Shown here piece after piece: positions 37,234 through 44,667 of a DNA stretch of 64,000 nt. This DNA comes from Prolixibacter sp. SD074 (GTDB lineage: Bacteria; Bacteroidota; Bacteroidia; Bacteroidales; Prolixibacteraceae): the NCBI RefSeq assembly GCF_009617895.1, contig NZ_BLAW01000001.1, forward strand, positions 797,001 through 861,000, read 5' to 3'. Both the position numbers and the translations under genes were made by a program. The notes beneath the pieces are model-generated. The model was not told the DNA's origin, ran no database searches, and worked only from the letters and a program-made list of their open reading frames with translations. Positions within the stretch are counted from its first letter, which is position 1. Every line of letters starts with the position of its first letter.

Positions 37234-37255
37234 ATCTCATTTACATTGTTTTGCA

Positions 37256-37456
37256 TCAGGTATTTTCACTTAGGTAAATTAATTCTTTGATAATATTGTC
37301 GATCCCTTCAGTTATTTGCAGAATGGTTGCATCGAGCATGTAACAGGGGTTTGTGACCAGTTTGTATTTTTCATCGACAATAATTTCACCATGTTCGGTA
37401 ATTTATTCGTCTTCATCGATGTAAGATTTTGGTTTTTTAGTAAAGTTACCTTCTCA
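37256..37456 (-). pseudogene. C-terminal remnant of an ElbB-like protein
   Basis: On the minus strand a frame ending at TGA (37256-37258) reads ITEHGEIIVDEKYKLVTNPC, then YMLDATILQITEGIDNII. This resembles the C-terminus of ElbB/glyoxalase III-type isoprenoid-related proteins (VDEKxKxVTTPxYMLDAxI...GI). A TAA interrupts the frame upstream of ITEHG and the 5' two thirds are missing. Family assignment is from pattern memory only. The rest of the gap up to the tpx gene holds a small hairpin at 37650-37670 (CCCG/CGGG) and no gene. Confidence 0.5.
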
Positions 37457-37696
37457 GGGGTAAGTATGAAAGAATTATAATGGATAAACAGCGGATTCTT
37501 CCTTCTCCTTTTAATTTATTAGCCTATTTAAACGTTTATGCGGGTATAAATAACGCAATTTAATCTTGTTGTATTTTTTGTATCGAACATTTTAAAAAGA
37601 ATTCGGTTTAGTAAGAGGTACCTTGAGTGGTAAGATAAATAAAGGAATATTCCCGTAAAATTCGGGATATGTGATAATTAAAATAATAAGATACAC

Positions 37697-38209
37697 ATGA
37701 AAGAGAATGCTAAAAAAGTAACGTTTGCCGGAAACCCGGTGACACTTGTTGGAGAAGAGATAAAAGTGGGACAGAAAGCTCCTGAATTTACGGTTGTAGG
37801 AGCAGACTTGAGTCCGGTTAAGTTAAGTGATTATGCAGGAAAAGTGGTTGTTATTGCCGTTTATCCTTCTATCGATACAGATGTTTGTGCTGCACAAAAC
37901 CGTCGTTTTAATGCTGAAGCAGACAAACTGGGTGATGCCGTAGTTCTTTCGGTTTCCTGTGATTTACCTTTTGCGCAAAAACGTTTTTGTGCAGCAGAAG
38001 GCCTGGATAACATCGTAACATTGTCTGATCACCGCGATACGGACTTTGGAGTAAAATACGGATTTCTGATTAAGGAACTGCGTTTGCTGGCTCGTGGTAC
38101 GGTTGTCATCGACAAAGAGGGAACTGTTAAATACGTAGAATTTGTTCCGGAAATCACTACCGAACCCGATTACGAAGTTGCTCTTAAAGTAGTCAAAGAG
38201 TTGCTTTGA
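37697..38209 (+). CDS. tpx: Thiol peroxidase Tpx (atypical 2-Cys peroxiredoxin)
   Basis: 170 residues. It reduces hydrogen and lipid peroxides with electrons from thioredoxin. The peroxidatic Cys64 lies in PSIDTDVCAAQNRR, the family's PSxDTxVC motif, and the resolving Cys98 in FAQKRFCAAEG, with the same 34-residue spacing as E. coli Tpx (C61/C95). Length and start match the family. It stands alone, with its own terminator at 38212, and there is no visible regulator next to it. Cytoplasmic or periplasmic location is open; no signal peptide is seen. Confidence 0.95.
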   Translation: MKENAKKVTFAGNPVTLVGEEIKVGQKAPEFTVVGADLSPVKLSDYAGKVVVIAVYPSIDTDVCAAQNRRFNAEADKLGDAVVLSVSCDLPFAQKRFCAAEGLDNIVTLSDHRDTDFGVKYGFLIKELRLLARGTVVIDKEGTVKYVEFVPEITTEPDYEVALKVVKELL

Positions 38210-38211
38210 TA

Positions 38212-38279
38212 ATTGATTGATAAAAATGAAAGCTGGTTGAAAATGAAGTAAATACGCTTCAATCAATCAGTTTTTTTTC
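38212..38279 (+). terminator. Probable terminator after tpx
   Basis: TTGATTGA near 38213 pairs with TCAATCAATCA near 38260, with GAAG/CTTC inside, followed by eight T at 38271. The stem is interrupted, so the structure is moderate. Confidence 0.5.
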
Positions 38280-38284
38280 TGTTG

Positions 38285-39358
38285 TTACTTCTTTGCTACA
38301 CCAATTCCGGGAATTTCATCTGAGAGCGAATACACAGGTTCGGTGAATTCCGGGCCACCGGTAAACGGATCCTGTGCCGGTTCCAAATGCGGATCCAAAT
38401 CAACAAAGCGGAAGCCGCCCAATCCGGCTGCCAGATGTACAGCGCACCCCAGTCCCAGCCTTGATTCAATCATACAACCAATCATCAGTTCCATATTAGC
38501 GCTTCGTGCGATTGCGGCGATATCCAAAGCTTCCACTATTCCTGATTTCATAAGCTTGATGTTGATCAAATCAGCACATCCGGCCTGTACGACTTTAATG
38601 GCATCGGCCGATGTAAAGACCGACTCATCTGCTGCGATTGGCACTGACGTATGATCCTTCACGAATTTCATTCCGCACAAGTCATCCTTCCTGACAGGCT
38701 GTTCAAATAATTCAGGACGAATATTGTTCTTTTCAAGCTCTTTCAGGAAGTAAACAGCATCAGCTGGCGAATATCCCTGGTTGGCATCCAGCATGAGCCG
38801 GCACCCCGGTGCCCCGTCTTTGATGGCCAGTAACCGGTCGATATCTTCTACCAGGTTTTTACCGACTTTGGTTTTTAGGGTATTGTACCCTTTGCTGCTG
38901 AGTTTGGCTGCATTTTTCCGGGCTGTGTCGGTCGATACGATATCAATGGTATAGTCGGTTTCGATTTGATTTTCGGCCTTACCAAGGAAAGTATACAATG
39001 GTGTGTTTAGCGATTTTGCGAAGGCATCAATGAGGGCCATTTCGATAGCACTTCGGGCAGCTGCCTGCACACCATACACACTTTTCAGGTGTTTGGATAT
39101 TTGCCGGAATTCGGCTGCTTCCTTCCCGATAAGGAATTTTTGACAACTATTGATTGTGGCCAGTGCCGTGGCCTGATTCTCCCCGTTAACAGGTTCCAAC
39201 GGAGCAGCTTCGCCGTAACCTTCTATGCCGTTTTCGAGACGTACGATGATGAGCACATTCTCCATCTCGTATTTTACACCGGTGGCTATTGTAAACGGTG
39301 CATCCAGCGGGATGTTAATGGTTTCGATGAAAACCTCTTTAATGGTGGTGGGTATCAT
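38285..39358 (-). CDS. Dipeptide epimerase (enolase superfamily)
   Basis: 357 residues of the muconate-lactonizing subgroup of the enolase superfamily, best matching L-Ala-D/L-Glu epimerases that recycle murein peptides. Catalytic Lys pair in LKTKVGK (K162, K164), metal ligands Asp191 (MLDANQGY), Glu219 (LFEQPV) and Asp244 (AADESV), and the second catalytic Lys in NIKLMKSG. These positions match the family exactly. The gene overlaps the upstream oxoamine synthase gene by 20 bases, so the two are coupled. The true dipeptide substrate cannot be read from the sequence. Confidence 0.9.
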   Translation of the reverse strand: MIPTTIKEVFIETINIPLDAPFTIATGVKYEMENVLIIVRLENGIEGYGEAAPLEPVNGENQATALATINSCQKFLIGKEAAEFRQISKHLKSVYGVQAAARSAIEMALIDAFAKSLNTPLYTFLGKAENQIETDYTIDIVSTDTARKNAAKLSSKGYNTLKTKVGKNLVEDIDRLLAIKDGAPGCRLMLDANQGYSPADAVYFLKELEKNNIRPELFEQPVRKDDLCGMKFVKDHTSVPIAADESVFTSADAIKVVQAGCADLINIKLMKSGIVEALDIAAIARSANMELMIGCMIESRLGLGCAVHLAAGLGGFRFVDLDPHLEPAQDPFTGGPEFTEPVYSLSDEIPGIGVAKK

Positions 39359-40454
39359 ATTTTTCTCTCCATTGTTTTAAGGTTTGTAACAGGTGTTGTA
39401 TTTGAGTTTCAGTGTGTATACTTGATACGGTAATTCGTACAATGAATTGGCTCGTTTTAACCGGATAGTCGACTGCCGGAGCAACGATCCCGTTTTCTTC
39501 AAGGAATTGAGAGAGATGAACTGCTGTTTGTTTTTTCTTGAAATAGAGAGGAATAATGGGTGTAGATCCAGTGGTTGTCGAAAACGCCAGATCTTCAATT
39601 CCCTTTCGAAGCATACGAGTATTATTCATTAATGTGGTACGCAGTTCCGGATGTTTTTCAATAAGTTTCAGTGACGATAAGCCTGCGGCTACGATCGGTG
39701 GTGGCAATGCAGTGGATGCGCCATAGAACGTTGATTTTTTCCGGATGGCCTCAATTAGTCCGTGATTACCTGCAATGAAGCCGCCATAGGAGCCAATCGC
39801 TTTGCTCATGGTTTCACTTTGATAAAGATCGGGTGCGTTGTCCAGATGAAAGTGTTCGGGAGTTCCCCGCCCGTTTTCTCCGAGAACGCCAGTCGCATGT
39901 GCATCATCCACAATCAGAGTTGCTCCGTATTTTTGAGCCAGTGAATAAAGTTGATCGACGGGCGCAATTTCCCCCGTAAGGGCAAATATACCGTCAGTAA
40001 TGATGAGTGGACGGCTTTTGGGCGAAGCTTTCAGCAATTCTTCCAGATGGCTGGGATTAGCATGCTCATAATATTTTACTTGCGGAATATCACAGGGAAT
40101 GCCATCTGTGATGCTGGAATGGACCATGGAATCGGCGAAGATGGAATCGTAGCGCCCCCTTAGCACGTGAAGCAGAATTTTATTTCCCATGTACCCCGAA
40201 GCAAATACTACTGCATCCTGCTGGCCTTTATATTCAGCCAACGATTTTTCCAACTCCAGGTGGATATCCGACGTACCTGTTGTTCGCCTGGACGCGGCAA
40301 AATTTACCCCATACTTTTTCAGTGCCTTAATCGCATTCTTCACCAATAGGGGGTTATTGGCAAGTCCCAGGTAGTTGTTCCCGGCAAAATAAGACAACAA
40401 CGTTTTATCATTTACCCTGATAGTGCGACCAACTCCACTGTTTAAAATATTCAT
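39339..40454 (-). CDS. PLP-dependent alpha-oxoamine synthase (BioF/KBL-like)
   Basis: 371 residues of the fold type I family that condenses an amino acid with an acyl-CoA (8-amino-7-oxononanoate synthase, 2-amino-3-ketobutyrate ligase, serine palmitoyltransferase). Marks: NNYLGLA near the N-terminus, SRRTTGTSDIHLELE, the Asp-His pair in VDDAHATGVLG (D183, H186) and the PLP Lys218 in SETMSKAIGSYGG. There are no biotin genes around it; instead it overlaps a dipeptide epimerase gene. It is therefore probably not BioF, and the product is unknown. A dyad and a -7 box lie upstream at 40533-40579. Confidence 0.85.
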   Translation of the reverse strand: MNILNSGVGRTIRVNDKTLLSYFAGNNYLGLANNPLLVKNAIKALKKYGVNFAASRRTTGTSDIHLELEKSLAEYKGQQDAVVFASGYMGNKILLHVLRGRYDSIFADSMVHSSITDGIPCDIPQVKYYEHANPSHLEELLKASPKSRPLIITDGIFALTGEIAPVDQLYSLAQKYGATLIVDDAHATGVLGENGRGTPEHFHLDNAPDLYQSETMSKAIGSYGGFIAGNHGLIEAIRKKSTFYGASTALPPPIVAAGLSSLKLIEKHPELRTTLMNNTRMLRKGIEDLAFSTTTGSTPIIPLYFKKKQTAVHLSQFLEENGIVAPAVDYPVKTSQFIVRITVSSIHTETQIQHLLQTLKQWREKYDTHHH

Positions 40455-40532
40455 GAATAGATTATTAGGGTGTAATCCGGGTAACCGGAATGATTTAATG
40501 CTTTTGCTGATTATTCATAAAAGCAACCCATA

Positions 40533-40560
40533 TTGGTATTAATGTAAGTTATCATACCAA
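40533..40560. promoter_or_regulatory. Operator-like dyad in the leader of the oxoamine synthase-epimerase operon
   Basis: TTGGTAT (40533-40539) and ATACCAA (40554-40560) form a perfect 7-base inverted repeat just downstream of the predicted start of transcription. Confidence 0.35.
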
Positions 40561-40571
40561 AATGGTCAGGT

Positions 40572-40579
40572 CAAATATA
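40572..40579 (-). promoter_or_regulatory. -7 box for the oxoamine synthase-epimerase operon
   Basis: Minus-strand TATATTTG matches TAnnTTTG. No good -33 TTTG is seen. The leader would be about 110 bases and also holds a TGCTTTT/AAAAGCA hairpin near 40498-40525. Confidence 0.35.
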
Positions 40580-40680
40580 GGAAAAAAATGTAGATTTTCC
40601 TGGAAGGAAAGTTTTCTCGCTGTCAGATGGCGACTAACGGGATAGTTTTTCCAAAAATTATTCGGAAAGCAACGCTGAAA

Positions 40681-41394
40681 TTAATTTTCCAGCAGGTCAC
40701 GAATAACGACCGAACCGATAAAACAGCCAAAAGCCGGGGGCATGTAGGAGATGGTTCCTATCGTTGATTTTTTGTTCCGCGATTCTTCAATAATCAGCTT
40801 GCTCTTGTCTACATCTTCGGGCGAAAAAACTACTTTGATGCCTTTGTGAACACCCATTTTTCGAAGACGTTTACGAATCATTTTTGCCAGTGCACAATTG
40901 TAGGATTTGGAGATGTCGGCAATCTGAATTTGCGTGGGATCCATTTTTCCACCGGCTCCCATTGAGCTGACAATAGGAAGATTGAGTTGCACAGCCGTGT
41001 ACATCAGGGTTACTTTAGGTGAAAGTGTATCGATGCAGTCCACAACATAATCGAATTGCTGTTCCTGAAGTACCTGATGCATATGTTCTTCCTGAAGATA
41101 ATCGTTGATAAGCCCGAGTTGAATGTCCGGATTGATATCCTGAAATCGTTGCGCCAGCACTTCTGCTTTGGGATGGCCTTCGTTCGATACAAGGGCCGGG
41201 AGTTGACGGTTGCGGTTGGTCATTTCTACCGTATCGCCATCTACGATGGTCATCCGTCCCACGCCGGAACGACAAATGGTTTCGGCTGCATATGCACCAA
41301 CACCACCTAATCCTACTACCAATACATGTGCATTCCGCAATTTCTCAATTCCGGTGCTTCCGACCAGGAGCTCCGTCCGTTTGTACCACTTCAT
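40681..41394 (-). CDS. tcdA: tRNA threonylcarbamoyladenosine dehydratase TcdA
   Basis: An E1-like/ThiF-fold ATP-dependent enzyme that cyclises t6A37 of ANN-decoding tRNAs to ct6A. The nucleotide loop VVGLGGVGAYAAE, the RNRQLPAL segment, DCIDTLSPKV and the C-terminal SYMPPAFGC are characteristic of the TcdA/CsdL group. The chosen start is ATG at 41394 (MKWYKRTELL); a frame to a TTG at 41421 would overlap the neighbouring gene. It lies 13 bases behind a TatD-family gene, with which it is often paired in Bacteroidota. Cytoplasmic. Confidence 0.9.
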   Translation of the reverse strand: MKWYKRTELLVGSTGIEKLRNAHVLVVGLGGVGAYAAETICRSGVGRMTIVDGDTVEMTNRNRQLPALVSNEGHPKAEVLAQRFQDINPDIQLGLINDYLQEEHMHQVLQEQQFDYVVDCIDTLSPKVTLMYTAVQLNLPIVSSMGAGGKMDPTQIQIADISKSYNCALAKMIRKRLRKMGVHKGIKVVFSPEDVDKSKLIIEESRNKKSTIGTISYMPPAFGCFIGSVVIRDLLEN

Positions 41395-41407
41395 TTCTGG
41401 GAAAAAA

Positions 41408-42079
41408 CTATGCCCGGACAATTGGTCCGAAGATTTTTTTTAGGTTGCCAAAGATATGCATTTTCAAATCTTCGAGAGGCATATTATTCAGAAGAGCTAC
41501 TTCCCGGTAAATATCTTTGATATCTACAGAAGAATCATCTGTTTCCAGGAATAAATTTTTTATCGGGATTATCTCTACCGATTCCCGCAGTTTTGCCCGG
41601 TGGTCGAGCAGATGGGAACCGATGGAAAAGATAAAGTCTGTTTTGAGAAGTTCCTGCGTGGTTTGCAGATTGCCTGTATAGCCATGCAATATCCACGGAA
41701 TTGTGGTGCCTTTTTTCATTCGAAGAACATCCTGCCAACATCTTACACAGTGTATAATCAGTGGTTTACCGAATTTTTGTGCAGCATGAATATGCAGTTT
41801 GAAAATCTCTTCCTGGATAGCGAGACAAGTGTGAATGGAGCGATCGAGGCCAGTTTCACCAATGCCGACAATGTTTGGATTTCCGATGTTGCGCTCCAGC
41901 ATTTCCCGGGCCTCGTCCGGAGTGAACAAATGAGCATGCCACGGATGTATGCCTGCAGTTACAGGATAATTCAGCGAAGGGTTCTGCTCAAAATCCTGTA
42001 AAAATAAACTTTGCAGTTGAAAAAGGTCTTCCTGGTCAACAGCGTTGTGTGTATGGATATCGATATACGGAACAGGCAC
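41408..42079 (-). CDS. TatD-family metal-dependent hydrolase
   Basis: About 220 residues of the TIM-barrel TatD DNase family. Metal-binding motifs: DIHTHN at the N-terminus, Glu in GIGETGLDRS, His in PLIIHCVRC and WILHGYTG, and Asp in FLETDDS. Members act as 3'-5' exonucleases or other phosphodiesterases. The frame is open up to a TTG at 42097, but a -7 promoter box overlaps that codon, so I prefer the GTG at 42079, which still starts before the first metal motif. It is first in a two-gene unit with tcdA. Confidence 0.82.
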   Translation of the reverse strand: MPVPYIDIHTHNAVDQEDLFQLQSLFLQDFEQNPSLNYPVTAGIHPWHAHLFTPDEAREMLERNIGNPNIVGIGETGLDRSIHTCLAIQEEIFKLHIHAAQKFGKPLIIHCVRCWQDVLRMKKGTTIPWILHGYTGNLQTTQELLKTDFIFSIGSHLLDHRAKLRESVEIIPIKNLFLETDDSSVDIKDIYREVALLNNMPLEDLKMHIFGNLKKIFGPIVRA

Positions 42080-42094
42080 AATTATGCTTTTTAT

Positions 42095-42102
42095 CAAATG
42101 TA
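42095..42102 (-). promoter_or_regulatory. -7 box for the TatD-tcdA unit
   Basis: Minus-strand TACATTTG matches TAnnTTTG. Its position argues for a translation start downstream of 42090. Confidence 0.35.
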
Positions 42103-42274
42103 ATGATTATTTTCGGATAGATATTAACCAGAAAAATGCAACCACCCGTTTTTTGATGGTTATCATTGGTTTTTCAGGGCTACAGGGGACGGAAGAAGCA
42201 ATGAAGCTGGCTGTTGATCTGCTGGCTCGTTATGGAAAGGCCGGCAATATAGAACAATGGATTGTTCGATAGAA

Positions 42275-42305
42275 GTTCGTGAAGAAGATAAAAGGACTAT
42301 TTTTG
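42275..42305 (+). promoter_or_regulatory. Promoter of the acyltransferase-nitrilase unit
   Basis: TTCG at 42275-42278 (3 of 4 to TTTG), 19 bases, then TATTTTTG at 42298-42305, a full match to TAnnTTTG. ATG follows at 42339. The gap 42103-42274 has a short frame ending RYGKAGNIEQWIVR that I cannot assign. Confidence 0.45.
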
Positions 42306-42338
42306 CGTGAAACAACGTTGATAGATTAAAGCAAAAAA

Positions 42339-42899
42339 ATGAAGAAACTTACCGCATTTATATTACGTCTCCTGGGATGGAAAGCGATGAGTGGAGTGGC
42401 TCCGGAATCGAAGTGTATTATTTTGGGAGCACCGCATACCTCCGCACTTGACTTTGTCATTTCGTGGCTCTATTATACCAGTGTGGGTGGGAAAGCTTAT
42501 GTAATGGTGAAGAAGGAATTTTTCTTCTGGCCAGTGGGATACATAGTCCGTTGGATGGGAGGTATTCCGGTTGACCGCACCCGTGGGGCCAATGTCTTGA
42601 AGCAAGTTGTTGATGAATTCAAAACGCGCGATTACCTTCACCTGGCGATTGCCCCCGAGGGGACCCGAAAGCCAACAGCGCGCTGGAAAGCCGGATTTCA
42701 TACGATGGCCCGTCTGGCAAATGTCCCGGTGTATTTGGGCTATTTCGATTGGGGCAAAAAAGAAATAGGTTTCAATGAAAAATTTGAATTGACTGATGAT
42801 GTGAACGCAGATTTGAAGAGGGTACGTCAATGGTACAAGAATAAAGGCGTACAGGGAAAACATCCGGAACTGTTTAATACCGGGGACGATTTGGATTAA
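42339..42899 (+). CDS. PlsC-like lysophospholipid/glycerol-phosphate acyltransferase
   Basis: 186 residues of the PlsC family. The catalytic HX4D box is HTSALD (H33, D38), and the substrate-binding APEGTR (about 106-111) follows with ARWKAGFHTMA. It is shorter than the usual 230-250-residue PlsC, and the soluble-looking C-terminus is typical of the small 1-acyl-glycerol-3-phosphate acyltransferase paralogues of Bacteroidota. It should act at the inner membrane. The next gene begins 10 bases on, suggesting an operon, though a shared pathway is not obvious. Confidence 0.87.
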   Translation: MKKLTAFILRLLGWKAMSGVAPESKCIILGAPHTSALDFVISWLYYTSVGGKAYVMVKKEFFFWPVGYIVRWMGGIPVDRTRGANVLKQVVDEFKTRDYLHLAIAPEGTRKPTARWKAGFHTMARLANVPVYLGYFDWGKKEIGFNEKFELTDDVNADLKRVRQWYKNKGVQGKHPELFNTGDDLD

Positions 42900-42909
42900 A
42901 AAACTGCTT

Positions 42910-43692
42910 ATGGAACAGGTAAAAGATCTTCGCATTACGCTGATACAGCCCAATGTTTATTGGGAGTCGCCAGTGGAAAACCGGGAGCGCATATCGGAAA
43001 TGATGAACACGGTAAGTGGAAATACCGACCTGGTTGTTCTGCCGGAAATGTTTACCACCGGTTTTACCATGAATGCTTCGGCTTTAGCTGAGCCGATGAA
43101 CGGGGAAACCATGGCATGGATGAAAGCAAAGGCTGCCGAGCTGAATGCGGCTATTTGCGGAAGTGCGATTATTGAAGATGAGGGAGGCAGTTACAATCGT
43201 TTGCTGTTTGTCCATCCCGATGGAAGTTATCAAAGTTACGACAAGCGGCATCTGTTCTTCATCGAGGGTGAGATTGGCGTATTTGAGCCGGGAAAAGAGC
43301 GGGTGATTGTCAATTTCAGGGGATGGCGTATCGGCCTGTATATATGTTATGATGTACGTTTTCCTGTTTGGTCGCGTAACCGGAATGATACCGATTTAGC
43401 GCTTTACGTAGCCAACTGGCCAGCATCGCGTACGCGGGTATGGCAAACTTTACTGAAAGCCCGTGCCATCGAGAACCAGATTTATGTAGCGGGTGCCAAC
43501 CGGGTTGGTTCAGATGGTAATGAAGTAGATTACTGTGGCGATTCGCTGCTGGTAAATCCACGCGGAGAAGTAATGCATCGCCTGGAGAACCGGGAAGTAG
43601 TTGTTACAGGCACATTATCCATCGAAAATTTGGAAAACTTCAGGTTGAAATTCCCGGTCGGGAATGATGCCGATGATTTTCGGTTACTCTGA
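42910..43692 (+). CDS. Nitrilase-superfamily amidohydrolase (omega-amidase, YafV-like)
   Basis: 260 residues. The catalytic triad of the CN-hydrolase fold is clear: Glu46 (VVLPEMFTTGF), Lys112 (YDKRHLFF) and Cys146 (LYICYDVRFPVW). The close motif match is to omega-amidases of the YafV/Nit2 type, which hydrolyse alpha-ketoglutaramate or alpha-ketosuccinamate as metabolite repair. Cytoplasmic. It is 10 bases downstream of the acyltransferase gene and probably shares its promoter. Confidence 0.9.
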   Translation: MEQVKDLRITLIQPNVYWESPVENRERISEMMNTVSGNTDLVVLPEMFTTGFTMNASALAEPMNGETMAWMKAKAAELNAAICGSAIIEDEGGSYNRLLFVHPDGSYQSYDKRHLFFIEGEIGVFEPGKERVIVNFRGWRIGLYICYDVRFPVWSRNRNDTDLALYVANWPASRTRVWQTLLKARAIENQIYVAGANRVGSDGNEVDYCGDSLLVNPRGEVMHRLENREVVVTGTLSIENLENFRLKFPVGNDADDFRLL

Positions 43693-43832
43693 CCTTCCCT
43701 AATTGAGCTACTTAGCAACAAACGGATTATAACGGCCGAAATAAAAACCCGGGCAATAATCAATATTAGCGGTGTAAAGAACATACGTTATCAACAGTTT
43801 GTTAATACGTTTTTAACGAGATTTCAACGAAC

Positions 43833-43860
43833 GATCGCAGGCAGGCACCAATCTGCGATC
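43833..43860. other. Inverted repeat in the 43693-44012 gap
   Basis: GATCGCAG and CTGCGATC form a perfect 8-base pair with a 12-base loop. There is no T-run, so it is at best a weak terminator for the nitrilase unit. I see nothing else in this gap before the BlaI operator region. Confidence 0.3.
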
Positions 43861-44012
43861 TTCGCTGAATTTTATCCCCAATAAGTCTTTTCTATTTTTC
43901 AACATTTTTTTGAAATCAGGAGGTAAGTGGAGGGGCACAAGGGTATAACGGTCAGATATGCCAAATTATTTCTTTCACACCAATGTTTCTGCAACAGTTA
44001 TTTTTTAAGAAA

Positions 44013-44048
44013 AACTAATTATATAGTTGTAAAACTAAAAGATTAGTT
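44013..44048. promoter_or_regulatory. Nested AACTA/TAGTT dyads upstream of blaI
   Basis: TAGTT-N4-AACTA (44024-44037) sits inside AACTAAT...ATTAGTT (44013-44048). The same half-site pair recurs at the promoter (44167-44182). This is the pattern expected of a BlaI/MecI-type dimer operator, which is inference. Confidence 0.5.
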
Positions 44049-44166
44049 GTATTATTGTGAATAGATTTCCATGCGCAGGAAATAAGATGATGAATAATCG
44101 AAAAACGGAATAACATGAAAGAGAAATTGAAAAGGGGCATACCACCCTGATTTTTTTACCTGCATT

Positions 44167-44182
44167 AACTAACAAAGTAGTT
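44167..44182. promoter_or_regulatory. AACTA-N6-TAGTT dyad overlapping the blaI promoter
   Basis: AACTA (44167-44171) and TAGTT (44178-44182) overlap the -33 element, so binding there would block RNA polymerase. Confidence 0.5.
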
Positions 44183-44211
44183 TGAAATAAATAACGACTT
44201 CGGTAACTTTA
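44181..44211 (+). promoter_or_regulatory. Promoter of the BlaI-M56 operon
   Basis: TTTG (44181-44184), 19 bases, TAACTTTA (44204-44211), which misses the TAnnTTTG consensus only at the last base. Predicted transcription starts near 44217-44219, which favours ATG 44252 over ATG 44225. Confidence 0.6.
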
Positions 44212-44251
44212 GCCGAAGGAATAAATGTTATTGAATAATAGTCAATTTACA

Positions 44252-44635
44252 ATGAAAGAACTGACAAGGGCAGAAGAACAGGTGATGCAACTACTGTGGA
44301 ATATGGAAAGAGCATTTGTGCGTGACATTATCGACGAAATGCCGGAGCCGAAACCGGCGTATAATACGGTTTCCACCATCGTCAGGATATTGGAGCGAAA
44401 AGGGTTTGTCGACCATAGGGCGTACGGCAAATCGCACCAGTATTTTCCCATCGTAAGCAAAAAGGAGTACACCCGTTCGTTTGGAAAGCGTTTTATGCGG
44501 AATTACTTCGATGGTTCATTTAAAGAGATGGTATCGTTTTTTGCCCGGGAGGACAAACTCGATATTCATGACCTGAATGACTTGCTGGAAGAAGTCCGGC
44601 GCGAGATAGATGATAGCGATAAAATGAAATCGTGA
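44252..44635 (+). CDS. BlaI/MecI/CopY-family repressor
   Basis: 127 residues from ATG 44252 (MKELTRAEEQVMQLLW), or 136 from ATG 44225; the promoter position and the family's N-terminus favour 44252. The winged-helix domain fills residues 1-75 (PKPAYNTVSTIVRILERKGF, 20 residues, is the recognition helix region), followed by a helical dimerisation tail. In the family the dimer represses its own operon and is removed when the partner M56 protease is activated. The partner gene starts 32 bases downstream, and matching half-sites lie upstream. Confidence 0.9.
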   Translation: MKELTRAEEQVMQLLWNMERAFVRDIIDEMPEPKPAYNTVSTIVRILERKGFVDHRAYGKSHQYFPIVSKKEYTRSFGKRFMRNYFDGSFKEMVSFFAREDKLDIHDLNDLLEEVRREIDDSDKMKS

Positions 44636-44667
44636 TTTGGTAATGAACGACAACTGACTTTAGCCAT

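Noticed and set aside
39339-40454. Biotin synthesis gene bioF or threonine-degradation gene kbl
   Set aside because: The enzyme class fits, but no other biotin or tdh gene is near and the gene overlaps a dipeptide epimerase, so I left the symbol empty.
42103-42274. Frame ending RYGKAGNIEQWIVR ahead of the acyltransferase gene
   Set aside because: Its last 30 residues look protein-like but there is no credible start, family or ribosome site, and it overlaps the TatD promoter region.
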